Positions 45,489-56,334 of a stretch of 56,735 nucleotides of DNA are shown one piece after another. The position numbers were made by a program, and so were the translations under genes. Within the stretch, counting starts at the first letter, position 1. The number at the start of each line of letters is the position of its first letter. The notes below the pieces were generated by a model. That model saw only the letters and a list, made by a program, of their open reading frames with translations, was not told the origin of the DNA and did not search any database. Location of the stretch: contig CANKRG010000004.1 of the NCBI GenBank assembly GCA_947485165.1, forward strand, positions 1 to 56,735. Direction: 5' to 3'. The DNA is from Comamonadaceae bacterium (GTDB lineage: Bacteria; Pseudomonadota; Gammaproteobacteria; Burkholderiales; Burkholderiaceae_C).

Positions 45489-46250
45489 ATGTTAAACATT
45501 TCTTCCCTCATCGACAAGGTCAGCGCTGAAGAATGGCAACTCCGCGTTGACTTGGCCGCCTGCTACCGCCTGATCGCCGCCTACGGCTGGAGCGATCTGG
45601 TCTTCACCCACGTCAGCGCGCGCATCCCGGGGCCTGAGCATCACTTCCTTATTAATCCCTACGGATTGATGTTTGACGAAATCACAGCTTCCAGCTTGGT
45701 GAAAATCGACCAAAGCTGCAACAAATTGAGCGAATCTGCCTACCCCGTAAACCCTGCGGGTTTCACGATTCACAGCTGCGTGCACGAGCTGCGGGAAGAC
45801 GCGGGCTGTGTGCTACACACGCACACGAGGGCGGGCATTGCGGTGAGCGCGCAAAAGGGCGGTTTGCTGCCGCTCAGCCAGCAATCGACCTTTGTGTTGG
45901 CGTCTTTGGCCTACCACGACTACGAAGGCGTAGCCCTGAACGCTGCCGAGAAACCCCGCCTGCAAGCCAATTTGGGCAAAGCCAACTACCTGATTTTGCG
46001 CAACCATGGCTTGCTGACCGTGGGCAGAACGATTCAAGACGCGTTTTTGCACATGTACACCTTTGAAAACAGCTGCCGCATCCAAATCGACGCTCAAGCC
46101 GCCGGCGGCCCGCTGAATATGATTCCGCAAGCGGTGTGCGATGCAAACTTGGGTATCATGAAAGTAGCGACAGCCGGGCAGGGGGCGGCGCTGGCTTGGC
46201 CGGCGTTGCTGCGCAAGTTGGATCGGATGGATGAGAGTTATAAGACTTGA
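45489..46250 (+). CDS. Class II aldolase/adducin domain protein
   Basis: 253 residues, aldolase II/adducin fold. Zinc ligands are likely in VLHTHTRAGIAVS (two His) and RNHGLLTVG (third His); substrate side GWSDLVFTHVSARIPG. AAAGGAAAAA precedes the ATG. Homologues of this size are common in proteobacteria and mostly uncharacterised. It is not the OtnC type (~215 residues with SAGNIS motif) missing from the tetronate cluster. Followed by a GC hairpin (46265-46283) and an AT-rich repeat. Confidence 0.8.
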   Translation: MLNISSLIDKVSAEEWQLRVDLAACYRLIAAYGWSDLVFTHVSARIPGPEHHFLINPYGLMFDEITASSLVKIDQSCNKLSESAYPVNPAGFTIHSCVHELREDAGCVLHTHTRAGIAVSAQKGGLLPLSQQSTFVLASLAYHDYEGVALNAAEKPRLQANLGKANYLILRNHGLLTVGRTIQDAFLHMYTFENSCRIQIDAQAAGGPLNMIPQAVCDANLGIMKVATAGQGAALAWPALLRKLDRMDESYKT

Positions 46251-46264
46251 TTTTTTTCATGCCT

Positions 46265-46283
46265 CCCCCTTTAAAAATGGGGG
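46265..46283. other. Hairpin CCCCC-9-GGGGG after the class II aldolase gene
   Basis: CCCCCTTTAAAAATGGGGG folds into a five-pair GC stem. No T-run follows on the plus strand, so termination is uncertain. Confidence 0.4.
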
Positions 46284-46322
46284 AACAATTCACTTCTGGG
46301 TGTGAAAAAAAAGTTTTCAAAA

Positions 46323-46378
46323 TGCTATATTTTTTATAGCGCATTAGGCAATAAATACGCCGGCTAGAGTCGTATTTA
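46323..46378 (+). repeat. AT-rich dispersed element, copy 9 (intergenic, best two-hairpin example)
   Basis: GCTATATTTTTTATAGC forms the first stem (6 pairs). TTAGGCAATAAATACGCCGG and CTAGAGTCGTATTTAT form a second stem through ATAAATACG/CGTATTTAT. It lies about 49 bases before the helicase start. Confidence 0.85.
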
Positions 46379-46426
46379 TGGGTATAAATACGGGTTTACG
46401 CGTATTTAAGCGGTTACAATGGCTGC

Positions 46427-47806
46427 ATGACATCAACTTTCGACTCCTCATTCGACCAACTCGGCCTCAGCCCAGCCATTCTCAACGCCGTCAAACTGCA
46501 AGGCTACGAAGTGCCCACCGCCATCCAAACCGAGGCGATTCCTGCGGTTTTAGCGGGCAAAGACGTTTTAGGCTCGGCGCAGACGGGTTCTGGCAAAACG
46601 GCGGCGTTTTGTTTGCCGTTGTTGCAGCAGCTGCTTCAACTGCAAGAAGGCAATGCACGCAGCGTTCGTCATGCGGGGCGTTACACCTCAGCCTTGATTT
46701 TGGTGCCCACGCGCGAACTGGCAGCGCAAACGGGCGAGTCGATTCGCAGTTTGGCGCAGCACTTGCCGATGCAGTTGAAAGTTGCCGTGTTGTTCGGCGG
46801 CGTTTCCATCAACCCGCAGATGATGAATTTGCGCGGCGGGGCGGACATTGTGGTCGCTACGCCGGGGCGTTTGTTGGATTTGGTGGCGCACAATGCGCTG
46901 AAATTGGGCTCGGTGCAGATGCTGGTGCTCGACGAAGCAGATAGATTGCTGGACATGGGCGGCAATCCTTCGGCAGGAGGCACGATTCGCACAGGTGGCT
47001 TTGCCGAAGAACTGGCCGCGATTTTGGCTTTGCTGCCTGAAAAGCGCCAAAGCTTGTTTTTCTCAGCGACATTCCCCAAGGACGTGCAGGCTTTGGCGGA
47101 CACGTTGTTGCGTGATCCGGTCCGGATTGCGGTCGAATCAACGCCATCCACCGCACCGATTATTTTGCAGCGTGCGATTCAAGTTGACCCGAAACGCCGC
47201 ACCATGTTGCTGAAAAAACTCGTTGAAACCAGCGATTGGGAGCAGGTGCTGGTATTTGTGGCGACCAAGTACGCTGCAGAATTGGTAGCCACCAAGCTTT
47301 ACAACGCGGGGATGAACGCTGTGCCTTTCCACGGCGAGCTAAGCCAAGGCAACCGCACACAGACGCTGGCTGACTTCAAGGCGAAGAAGTGGCAAGTGGT
47401 GGTGGCGACCGACGTAGCCGCACGCGGTATCGACATCGCCAACCTAGCCGCCGTGGTGAACTACGACCTGCCGCGCTCCAGCGTGGACTATATCCACCGC
47501 ATTGGCCGCACTGGCCGCGCGGGCGAGAGCGGGGTCGCGATCAGCTTTGTCAGCGTGGAAACGGAAGCGCATTTTCGCTTGATTGAAAAGCGCCAGGGTT
47601 TGAATTTGATTCGCGAGCAGATTGAAGGGTTTGAGCCTGAGATTGTCTTAGCGCCATTGAAACCGGCTGTTGTGAATGAAGACGGCAGCTCGGATGAAAG
47701 TTTGAAATCGCCGAATAACCCGAAAAACGGCGGCATCAAAGGCAAGCGTCCGAGCAAGAAGGACAAACAGCGCGCTTTGGCTGCCAAAGGGCATGGACAG
47801 GGCTAA
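46427..47806 (+). CDS. rhlE: DEAD-box ATP-dependent RNA helicase, RhlE type
   Basis: 459 residues. Q-motif [19 protein letters not shown], Walker A AQTGSGKT (K57), [19 protein letters not shown] box D169-E-A-D172, motif [17 protein letters not shown] and [10 protein letters not shown]. The C-terminal tail is lysine-rich ([17 protein letters not shown]), typical of RhlE-like helicases. It remodels rRNA or mRNA in ribosome assembly and RNA decay. 26 bases before ispF on the same strand; an AT-rich element sits in its leader. Confidence 0.9.
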   Translation: MTSTFDSSFDQLGLSPAILNAVKLQGYEVPTAIQTEAIPAVLAGKDVLGSAQTGSGKTAAFCLPLLQQLLQLQEGNARSVRHAGRYTSALILVPTRELAAQTGESIRSLAQHLPMQLKVAVLFGGVSINPQMMNLRGGADIVVATPGRLLDLVAHNALKLGSVQMLVLDEADRLLDMGGNPSAGGTIRTGGFAEELAAILALLPEKRQSLFFSATFPKDVQALADTLLRDPVRIAVESTPSTAPIILQRAIQVDPKRRTMLLKKLVETSDWEQVLVFVATKYAAELVATKLYNAGMNAVPFHGELSQGNRTQTLADFKAKKWQVVVATDVAARGIDIANLAAVVNYDLPRSSVDYIHRIGRTGRAGESGVAISFVSVETEAHFRLIEKRQGLNLIREQIEGFEPEIVLAPLKPAVVNEDGSSDESLKSPNNPKNGGIKGKRPSKKDKQRALAAKGHGQG

Positions 47807-47832
47807 ATTTTTGGAAATTACTTCGTAAACTT

Positions 47833-48309
47833 ATGAACATTCGTATTGGTGAAGGCTGGGACGTGCATGCGCTGGTGGCGGGGCGCAAGCTTGTCATTGG
47901 CGGGGTCGAGATTCCGCACACCACCGGTTTGCTGGGGCATTCAGATGCGGATGTGCTGTTACACGCGATCACCGATGCGCTCTTGGGCGCGGCGGGTTTG
48001 GGCGATATTGGCAGGCATTTTCCTGATACGAGTGAAGACTTCAAAGACGCTGATTCGTGGGTGCTGTTGCAGCTGACGGGGCAACAGATCGAGGCCAAGG
48101 GTTACACCATCATCAACATTGACAGCACGGTGATTGCCCAAGCGCCCAAACTGGCACCGTATATCAACGACATGCGCGAACGCATTGCCGATGCGCTGGG
48201 CATCACAGTTTCACAAGTCAATGTCAAAGCCAAAACGGCTGAAAAAATGGGACCTGTGGGTGAGCTCAAAAGCATGGAAGCCCGAGCTGTTGTGCTGCTC
48301 AGCTTCTGA
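47833..48309 (+). CDS. ispF: 2-C-methyl-D-erythritol 2,4-cyclodiphosphate synthase
   Basis: 158-residue trimeric zinc enzyme of the MEP isoprenoid pathway, converting CDP-ME 2-phosphate to MEcPP with loss of CMP. N-terminal [11 protein letters not shown] supplies the D-x-H metal ligands; [21 protein letters not shown] and DIGRHFPDT follow, and the C-terminal [11 protein letters not shown] closes the site. Full length. ispD, its usual partner in Burkholderiales, is not adjacent; the upstream gene is a helicase. It converges with the sensor kinase gene, 9 bases away. Confidence 0.95.
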   Translation: MNIRIGEGWDVHALVAGRKLVIGGVEIPHTTGLLGHSDADVLLHAITDALLGAAGLGDIGRHFPDTSEDFKDADSWVLLQLTGQQIEAKGYTIINIDSTVIAQAPKLAPYINDMRERIADALGITVSQVNVKAKTAEKMGPVGELKSMEARAVVLLSF

Positions 48310-48318
48310 CGCTGAAGA

Positions 48319-49884
48319 TTAAGCATTTTTCTTCTTCTTGGATTCAAGTGCAGCCTTTTGAGCCAACAATTTGTGCGCAGGACGCATCAAGCTGATTTCT
48401 GCTAAAAAACCGCCATCTTGGTTGGCATGCCGTTTGACTTGCACCTGCTGACCGTCTTGGTCTTTGGCGTTTGGCACGCCCCAATTACTCAGGGTTAATT
48501 TGCCTTGCATGCCTTGAACGGCCTTCTCCACAATCGCTAAGCCCAAGCCCGTGCCCGTCACGTTGCTGCGCGCTTGGTTGGCTCTGAAAAAAGGCATATT
48601 GAGATGCTTTAAGGCTTCGGCAGGCACGCCACCGCCGTGGTCACGCACGGACAGCACCACCCAATCGCCTTGTATATAAGCGTCAATGTCTACTTTGGCA
48701 ATTTCATCAGGCTCTTCAAACAAACGTGTGGCTGACCAGGCTTCGTCAAGCGCATGGCCTGGCTTGTCTTCGTCAGAGCTCACTGGCGCTGTTTCCATCG
48801 CGTAAGCTGGGTAAATGGTTGACTTGCCATAGCGACGTGCATTTTCGAGCAAATTGGTCAGCACACGCTGCAGCTCTACAGCATCAGCCATGACTTGCAA
48901 ATCCGGCGGGATGTGGTGTGTCACCTCAATATCTTGCGCATCTTTGGCGTTGAGATTCAGGATTTGCGCAGCGGTGGAGACGACATTGGCCAGATTGATC
49001 ACTTGCAGCTGCGAGACATGGGGGCGGGCATAGTCTAAAAATTTGCCCAGAATGGCATTGATTTGCTCAATGTCTTGACTCATTTCTGCACGCGCACCGC
49101 TGTCCGACACGCTCAGCTCGGTTTCCAGTCGCAACCTTGCCAACGGCGTACGCAGATCATGCGAAATGCCCGCCAGCATGACGGTTCGGTCAATTTCAAC
49201 TTTTGACAGTTGCGTCGTCATGTTGTTGAAACCACGGTTCACTTGGTGAATTTCAGTCGTGAGCACGTTTTCATTTAATTTCACGCGGTCAAAATGCCCC
49301 AAACGCACATGGTTGGCGGCTAATGAAAGCTCTTTGAGGGGGCGATTCAGTAAACCACCAATCACCAGTGAACCAATCAGCGACATCGCAATCGCCAGAG
49401 CCACCCAGTACAACCAGGCTTGGCTGTTGATGGTTTCAATCCGTACCAAATCGGTCTGCAGCCAATAGGGATCGCCCTGAATCGCAAAGCTGACCCATAA
49501 ACCTGGCACGCCGTTGACTTGGTCTGACACCACAGTATCTTTGCCCAGTCGGGTTTTCAGTTCGCGCTCCAAGAGAATCCGAAAGTGATCAACCGCGTAA
49601 GTGGCAATTTGGTCCTCGGGCTCGCGCGGGCGGATGTACAAACCTTCTTGCTCTGAGATGTTTTTGATCAGCGCGGTGCGGTAAATGGCATCGGCATGCA
49701 CCAGCGAACTTCGCGTTAAATTGACCGCAGAGCTGATTTGTCGCGCTGAGAGCTGTGCGCGAGACTCAGATTCCAGTGTTTTAAAACTGATGTACCAAAC
49801 CAAAGACGATGCCAAAATCAGCATCACCAGCATCACAAAGGTGCGCCAAAATAGGCTGATTTGGAACAGTTGGCGGAGTTTCAT
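48319..49884 (-). CDS. EnvZ/RisS-type sensor histidine kinase
   Basis: 521 residues. TM1 near residues 12-32, periplasmic sensor (~33-165), TM2 (~165-185), HAMP, then the H-box AGISHDLRTPLARLRLE with phosphoacceptor H242. N-box LENARRYG, G1 VRDHGGGVP and G2 GTGLGLAIVEK follow. Longer than E. coli EnvZ (450), in part through an Asp/Glu-rich insertion between the N and G1 boxes (DEDKPGHALDEAWSATRLFE). Partner of the downstream-encoded OmpR-type regulator at 50046-50792. Position beside ispF fits the ris-type locus of Burkholderiales. Confidence 0.9.
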   Translation of the reverse strand: MKLRQLFQISLFWRTFVMLVMLILASSLVWYISFKTLESESRAQLSARQISSAVNLTRSSLVHADAIYRTALIKNISEQEGLYIRPREPEDQIATYAVDHFRILLERELKTRLGKDTVVSDQVNGVPGLWVSFAIQGDPYWLQTDLVRIETINSQAWLYWVALAIAMSLIGSLVIGGLLNRPLKELSLAANHVRLGHFDRVKLNENVLTTEIHQVNRGFNNMTTQLSKVEIDRTVMLAGISHDLRTPLARLRLETELSVSDSGARAEMSQDIEQINAILGKFLDYARPHVSQLQVINLANVVSTAAQILNLNAKDAQDIEVTHHIPPDLQVMADAVELQRVLTNLLENARRYGKSTIYPAYAMETAPVSSDEDKPGHALDEAWSATRLFEEPDEIAKVDIDAYIQGDWVVLSVRDHGGGVPAEALKHLNMPFFRANQARSNVTGTGLGLAIVEKAVQGMQGKLTLSNWGVPNAKDQDGQQVQVKRHANQDGGFLAEISLMRPAHKLLAQKAALESKKKKNA

Positions 49885-49990
49885 GGCTTTGACTTGGTAT
49901 TAATCTTGGGTTTAAAGCCAAGTTTAAGTCCAAACATCCGTCTGCAAAGTCTAAAACACACTGACAATTTAAGTTAAGGAGTCAGTGACC

Positions 49991-50051
49991 CAATTGAACA
50001 CCTGTTCAATTGTTCAATTGTTTAATTGTTTAATTGTTTAATTGTTTAATG
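49991..50051. repeat. Palindrome and 8-base tandem array at the response-regulator stop codon
   Basis: CAATTGAACA-CC-TGTTCAATTG (49991-50012) is a perfect 10+2+10 palindrome. From 50005, TTCAATTG occurs twice and TTTAATTG three times in direct tandem, then a partial unit that supplies the stop codon region of the minus-strand regulator gene. Confidence 0.9.
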
Positions 50052-50792
50052 TTGGGCTAAAGACTGCTCAGTATCTGGCACAAACACGTAGCCCACACCC
50101 CAAACAGTTTGGATATGGCGTGGTTTGGCGGGGTCAACTTCGATGAGTTTGCGTAAACGTGAAATTTGCACATCCAAACTGCGGTCAAACGCTTCAAACT
50201 CGCGTCCACGCGCTAATTGTGCCAATTTGTCACGCGACATAGGAATACGTGGGTGGCGAACCAGCGTTTTCAACATGGCAAATTCACCGGTGGTGAGGGG
50301 CAAATCTTCACCGTTTTTGGTCAAGCTACGGGCTGCCATGTCGAACACATAGTCGCCAAAACGCACGGGCGTGTCGTCTGTTGACGGCGCGCCTGGCGCT
50401 TCTGTCGTTGGGCGGCGGCGCAGCACAGCATGGATGCGCGCCAGCAGTTCGCGCGGGTTGAAGGGTTTGCTCAAATAATCGTCAGCACCCACTTCTAAGC
50501 CCACTATACGGTCGACATCTTCGCTTTTCGCTGTGAGCATGATGATGGGGATGCGGTTGTTCGCAGAGCGCAAACGGCGGCAGATCGACAAGCCGTCCTC
50601 GCCGGGCAGCATCAGGTCCAACACGATCAGGTCAATCGCGTCGCGCTGCATAAACCTGTCCATGGCCTTGCTGTCTTCCGCCAAGATCACATCGAATCCT
50701 TCCTGCGTCAGGTATCTGCGCAACAAGTCTCGAATTCGGGTGTCGTCGTCAACGACCAAGATACGGGTGGTTTGAGTGGTAGTTTGGTTCAT
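50046..50792 (-). CDS. ompR: OmpR-type response regulator
   Basis: 248 residues. Receiver domain with acidic pocket D15-D16 and phosphoacceptor D59 (IVLDLMLPGEDG), then K in MLTAKSEDVDR. A short linker (TTEAPGAPSTDDTP) leads to a winged-helix DNA-binding domain (LTTGEFAMLKTLV; RGREFEAFDRSLDVQISRLR; GVGYVFVP). Transcribed with the sensor kinase 162 bases downstream. In Bordetella/Burkholderia relatives (RisA) it controls virulence or osmotic-response genes. The stop codon lies in an 8-base tandem repeat, so slippage could vary the last codons. Confidence 0.92.
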   Translation of the reverse strand: MNQTTTQTTRILVVDDDTRIRDLLRRYLTQEGFDVILAEDSKAMDRFMQRDAIDLIVLDLMLPGEDGLSICRRLRSANNRIPIIMLTAKSEDVDRIVGLEVGADDYLSKPFNPRELLARIHAVLRRRPTTEAPGAPSTDDTPVRFGDYVFDMAARSLTKNGEDLPLTTGEFAMLKTLVRHPRIPMSRDKLAQLARGREFEAFDRSLDVQISRLRKLIEVDPAKPRHIQTVWGVGYVFVPDTEQSLAQH

Positions 50793-51011
50793 AGTAAGTT
50801 CTTGCCTAGATTGAAGAAGTTTGACGATCAGCGACCATCAAAACGCAGTTACATTTACAGAACTGTATTTTGTACCCTGCAAAGCTGAATACGCAAGCTT
50901 GCGGGCTTACTTTGACAAATTCTTACAACTCTTGCGACTTTGTGTATATAGTTTTTGACAACAAGAACGCGTTTGGTACACCAATACATTACAGTTAGTA
51001 CTATCAATTTT

Positions 51012-51371
51012 ATGAAAACTTATAGTGCTCGTCTTCAGTTTGGTTTATGGTTGGCAGCTTGTCTACCGCTGCCTAGTCACGCCGAAGCCGAGGTGCCATA
51101 TTGGCTTTATCCAGAGTGGATTGCATCCAAGGTGATGGCGTTTCATACCCGTAATACTGAACGCATCTTGTTGACCCAAGCACAAGCTCAGGTTAAAAAT
51201 AACGCCCAGGGCACGCTGAATGTTGCTTCAAATAACACCCTAAAAAATGAACAAACCGTTCGCAAAAAAAACTTGGCACCTGTAGAAACAGCGACAGCCA
51301 AGATCAATGAAAAACACCTCAGCAAAGAAGAGCTCATAGAGTTGCGCAAGCAGTTGCGTCAAAAGCCGTAG
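51012..51371 (+). CDS. Hypothetical secreted protein
   Basis: 119 residues from ATG 51012; the frame opens earlier at 50955 but the signal peptide (MKTYSARLQFGLWLAACLPL, cleavage near SHAEA) sets this start. The mature part has EVPYWLYPEWIASKVMAFH, then an amphipathic Gln/Asn/Lys-rich region ending in EELIELRKQLRQKP. No family recognised. It diverges from ompR, and 162 bases separate the two open frames. Confidence 0.6.
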   Translation: MKTYSARLQFGLWLAACLPLPSHAEAEVPYWLYPEWIASKVMAFHTRNTERILLTQAQAQVKNNAQGTLNVASNNTLKNEQTVRKKNLAPVETATAKINEKHLSKEELIELRKQLRQKP

Positions 51372-51426
51372 CGGTTTTTAAAAAGTAATTAAAAAATCAA
51401 AAATGGTGAAAGATAACATCTTCTTT

Positions 51427-51480
51427 ACTATTAAATTAATAGTAATTTAGGAAATATTTACGCCGGCTACAGTCATATTT
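51427..51480 (+). repeat. AT-rich dispersed element, copy 10 (intergenic)
   Basis: ACTATTAAATTAATAGTAAT then TTAGGAAATATTTACGCCGG and CTACAG. The 5' stem is ACTATT/AATAGT and the core has the TATTTACGC variant. Confidence 0.7.
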
Positions 51481-51501
51481 GCGAAAAATAGTCAGGATTC
51501 A

Positions 51502-51712
51502 ATGCGCTGCCGAGAGTCGTTGAATATTGTGCAGCTCAGTGCCAATGCCGCGGTTGAAGTCCAGCAAGATATCCTCACCATAAGGTTACCCACCCCGTCC
51601 ACGCAGTGCAGAAATGGCGATGAAAATAGCGTCTGCCGATGCGGCTGTACCCGTTGAAGCGGGGAAAAACACGGTAATTGTGACCGTAAGCGGGTCTGTG
51701 CAGCTGAGGTAA
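51502..51712 (+). pseudogene. SIMPL-domain protein remnant with an internal deletion
   Basis: The 5' part reads ESLNIVQLSANAAVEVQQDI followed by LTI, the usual beginning of a mature SIMPL (periplasmic oxidative-stress-type) protein. About 60 bases later, one frame over, PRPRSAEMAMKIASADAAVP and then VEAGKNTVIVTVSGSVQLR stop, which is the usual C-terminus. The ~200 residues normally in between are gone, with the junction near 51580. An AT-rich element lies just upstream. The rest of the 51372-51740 gap shows no other gene. Confidence 0.6.
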
Positions 51713-51740
51713 ATTTGGCTAGAAGGTAAAATTAGGCGCA

Positions 51741-52826
51741 ATGCAGCCTAATCTTCTCGCGTCAATTCACACTTCAACTCTCACGTCATTCCCCACACCG
51801 CATAACCGCTGGCGACTGTCGGTTGCCCCGATGATGGATTGGACCGACCGGCATTGTCGGTACTTCCATCGCCTGCTGACCAAAAACACGCTGCTTTACA
51901 CCGAGATGATCAACGCTGGCGCGATTGTGCATGGCGATGTGCCACGGCATTTGCGCTTTAACACCGAAGAGCACCCGGTTGCCTTGCAGCTCGGCGGTAG
52001 CGAGCCCGACAAATTGGCGCAAGCCGCCAAAATCGCTGAAGCATGGGGTTACGACGAGGTCAATATCAACTGCGGCTGCCCGTCTGAGCGGGTGCAAAAG
52101 GGCGCTTTTGGCGCGTGTTTGATGGCCGAGCCAGACTTGGTTGCTGATTGCATCAAAGCCATGCTGGATGCGGTGAAAGACCCGGTCAAAACGCCCATCA
52201 CCGTTAAACACCGCATTGGTATCAACAAAACCGAAGACACCCCTGAAGGCTATGCGTTTGTGCGCGACTTTATCGGCACGGTGGCCGATGCAGGCTGCCA
52301 AACCTTCATCGTGCATGCCCGCAACGCCTGGCTGAAAGGTCTGTCGCCCAAAGAAAACCGCGACATTCCACCGCTGCGCTATGAAATTGTGCATCAACTG
52401 AAGGCGGATTTTCCGCATCTGAACATCGCCATCAATGGCGGCCTCACCACGAATGTGCAAATTGCAGAGCAATTATCGGTTTTGGATGGTGTCATGGTAG
52501 GGCGTGAGGCGTATCACAACCCGTGGTTGCTGGCTTCGTGGGATAAAACGTTTTTCGCATCATCCGTTCGCCCTGAGCTTGTCGAAGGGTCTGCTAGCGA
52601 AATAACCCGCGAATCCATCGAATCCCAAATGGTCAGCTACATGGAACGCGAACAGGCGCTGCACGGCACGCCTTGGGCGACGATTGCTCGGCACATGCTG
52701 GGTTTGCGACATGGTTTGGCCGGTTCTCGGCGTTGGCGTCAGGTGTGGAGTAACCACCGCTTGAAAAACATGCACCCCCGCGATGTGATGGCGCTTGCAC
52801 ATGACGACATGCGCGAAGCCGATTGA
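51741..52826 (+). CDS. dusA: tRNA-dihydrouridine(20/20a) synthase DusA, with a repeat-derived insertion
   Basis: 361 residues. FMN-dependent TIM barrel that reduces U20/U20a in the tRNA D-loop. SVAPMMDWTDRHCRYFHRLL, catalytic cysteine in NINCGCPSERVQKGAFGACL, TVKHRIGIN, HARNAWLKGLSPKENR, and GVMVGREAYHNPW; then the helical tRNA-recognition domain. Residues 275-283 (S-V-R-P-E-L-V-E-G) are encoded by a GTTCG/CTGAGC repeat, inserted at the junction between barrel and helical domain. Frame intact. The ATG may lie further downstream, since the first ~15 residues are not conserved in type. Confidence 0.92.
   Translation: MQPNLLASIHTSTLTSFPTPHNRWRLSVAPMMDWTDRHCRYFHRLLTKNTLLYTEMINAGAIVHGDVPRHLRFNTEEHPVALQLGGSEPDKLAQAAKIAEAWGYDEVNINCGCPSERVQKGAFGACLMAEPDLVADCIKAMLDAVKDPVKTPITVKHRIGINKTEDTPEGYAFVRDFIGTVADAGCQTFIVHARNAWLKGLSPKENRDIPPLRYEIVHQLKADFPHLNIAINGGLTTNVQIAEQLSVLDGVMVGREAYHNPWLLASWDKTFFASSVRPELVEGSASEITRESIESQMVSYMEREQALHGTPWATIARHMLGLRHGLAGSRRWRQVWSNHRLKNMHPRDVMALAHDDMREAD
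52564..52590 (+). repeat. GTTCG/CTGAGC repeat translated within dusA
   Basis: CCGTTCGCCCTGAGCTTGTC GAAGGG is a single arm of the palindromic repeat, read in frame as V-R-P-E-L-V-E-G. Confidence 0.8.
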
Positions 52827-52853
52827 TGCTTTAAAAGTGCTTAAATACGCCTT

Positions 52854-52896
52854 TAGACGGCGTATTATATACATATACTGCTATAAAATACATAGC
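52854..52896 (-). repeat. AT-rich dispersed element, copy 11 (reverse, intergenic)
   Basis: Reverse complement reads GCTATGTATTTTATAGC, then ATAATACGCCGTCTA. With the bases beyond it, AATACGCC/GGCGTATT form a perfect second stem (52844-52866). Lies between dusA and the truncated transporter. Confidence 0.65.
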
Positions 52897-52950
52897 TAAA
52901 TATATTTATGCCAGATTTCCTACAAAAACAAACCCGCTGGGCGCTGGGGT

Positions 52951-53202
52951 TTGGCTGCACTGGTTTTAGTGGTTTTAGCCCGAAGCGAGCTGTGGATGCA
53001 GCGTGCCAACATCGCCAAAACGTGGTGGCAATACTTGATTTTGGGCGCTAACCGCACAGCCGTAGCCCTGTACCTAGGCCCTCTGTATGCCGCCTTCATG
53101 ACCTGGGCTTTTTTAGGCGAAGCCCCCGGTTGGCATCACCTTGTAGGTGGGTTGTTGATTTTGCCAGGGGTATTTTTGGTGATGAAACAGACCAAAAAAT
53201 AG
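52951..53202 (+). pseudogene. DMT/EamA transporter, C-terminal remnant
   Basis: Codes for the last ~80 residues of a drug/metabolite transporter: GANRTAVALYLGPLYAAFMT, WAFLGEAPGWHHLVGGLLIL, PGVFLVMK. These are the final two to three membrane helices. The first ~200 residues of the usual ~290 are absent. It is bracketed by two AT-rich elements in the same orientation (52854 and 53217), as if the rest had been lost by rearrangement. Confidence 0.7.
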
Positions 53203-53216
53203 GCCATAAATATGAA

Positions 53217-53261
53217 CCTAGCTGGCGTATTTATTGCCTAAGATGATTTTAAATTTATAGC
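53217..53261 (-). repeat. AT-rich dispersed element, copy 12 (reverse, intergenic)
   Basis: CCTAGCTGGCGTATTTATTG then CCTAAGATGATTTTAAATTT and ATAGC, the reverse complement of the consensus. It lies between the transporter remnant and the end of the GntR gene. Confidence 0.85.
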
Positions 53262-53267
53262 AATAAT

Positions 53268-54038
53268 TTACCCCGCCGCTTCCAAGCCACTCTTAAAATG
53301 CGCTTGCATCGCCGCCACAGTCGCAGTTGCATCACGTGCATAGAGTGCCGACATGATGGCGCGGTGTTCGTCTAGGGATTCGGCTATGCGTCCCGTTTTG
53401 AGTAAGGAGTTGTGCCGATTCAGCTTCATCACCTTGCGCAAATCGGCCACCATTTGGTCGCGCCAGCGGTTGTTGGCGATGGCTAACAGGCGCATGTGAA
53501 ATTGCTCGTTCACCGAGAAAAACTGTTCAGTATTAATGGCGGATGTGTGGGCTTGCATTTTTCCAGAGGCTGGCACGGCAGCCTCCAGCGCTTCGTGCAA
53601 CTTGCCTAGCTCGGTCATCTGCGCATCCGTCGCAGTAACCGCAACCACGCCGGCGGCGTCGCTTTCCAACAAGCTTAGCAAATGGTAAACATCACTTAAA
53701 TCCTGCTCAGAAACCTCGGTCACATACGCACCGCGTCGCACTTTCATGGTGACCAAGCCTTCTGTCGCCAGCACTTTGAGCGCTTCACGCAGCGGGGTGC
53801 GGCTGATGCCGTATTCTTCGGCCAGTTTCAGTTCGTCAATCCAACTGCCAGGCTCTAAATCACCAGCAGTGCATTTAAAAATGCGCTGGCGCAGCAATTC
53901 GGCCACTTCTATATAGAGGGCTTTGGGCGACAGCGAGCGCACGGGGGGTTCTTTTTCATCCGTATTCGACGCATCTGTGGCTAATGTGGGCTCTTTAGGC
54001 ACAGATTGGGGTTGTTTTAGCTGAATGACTGCGGGCAT
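53268..54038 (-). CDS. GntR family regulator, FadR/FCD subfamily
   Basis: 256 residues from ATG 54038 (MPAVIQLKQPQ); upstream codons in the frame lie in the AT-rich divergent promoter. Low-complexity N-terminus (to ~40), winged helix (GSWIDELKLAEEYGISRTPL, REALKVLATEGLVTMKVRRG), then an all-helical FCD ligand-binding domain (DVYHLLSLLESDAAGVVAV ... NEQFHMRLLAIANNRW), whose His/Asp set binds metal and small acids. It diverges from methylmalonyl-CoA mutase and likely regulates it in response to a propionate-pathway metabolite. Confidence 0.88.
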   Translation of the reverse strand: MPAVIQLKQPQSVPKEPTLATDASNTDEKEPPVRSLSPKALYIEVAELLRQRIFKCTAGDLEPGSWIDELKLAEEYGISRTPLREALKVLATEGLVTMKVRRGAYVTEVSEQDLSDVYHLLSLLESDAAGVVAVTATDAQMTELGKLHEALEAAVPASGKMQAHTSAINTEQFFSVNEQFHMRLLAIANNRWRDQMVADLRKVMKLNRHNSLLKTGRIAESLDEHRAIMSALYARDATATVAAMQAHFKSGLEAAG

Positions 54039-54146
54039 GGTGTGAATTGTAAGCTCAGAATAATTTTTTGCATTAATAATTATAAATAACGTAGAATAAA
54101 ACCAACAGCAGTAAATTACACACGATTGCAGCGAGTACAGCACACC

Positions 54147-56330
<2,184 letters not shown>

Positions 56331-56334
56331 TACG

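Noticed and set aside
45489-46250. Class II aldolase/adducin protein as the missing OtnC
   Set aside because: It is longer (253 residues) and lacks the SAGNIS-type N-terminal motif and general look of OtnC; it is also 18 kb away next to unrelated genes.
49991-50051. CRISPR-like array
   Set aside because: Units are only 8 bases, contiguous and without spacers. No cas genes are present anywhere in the window.
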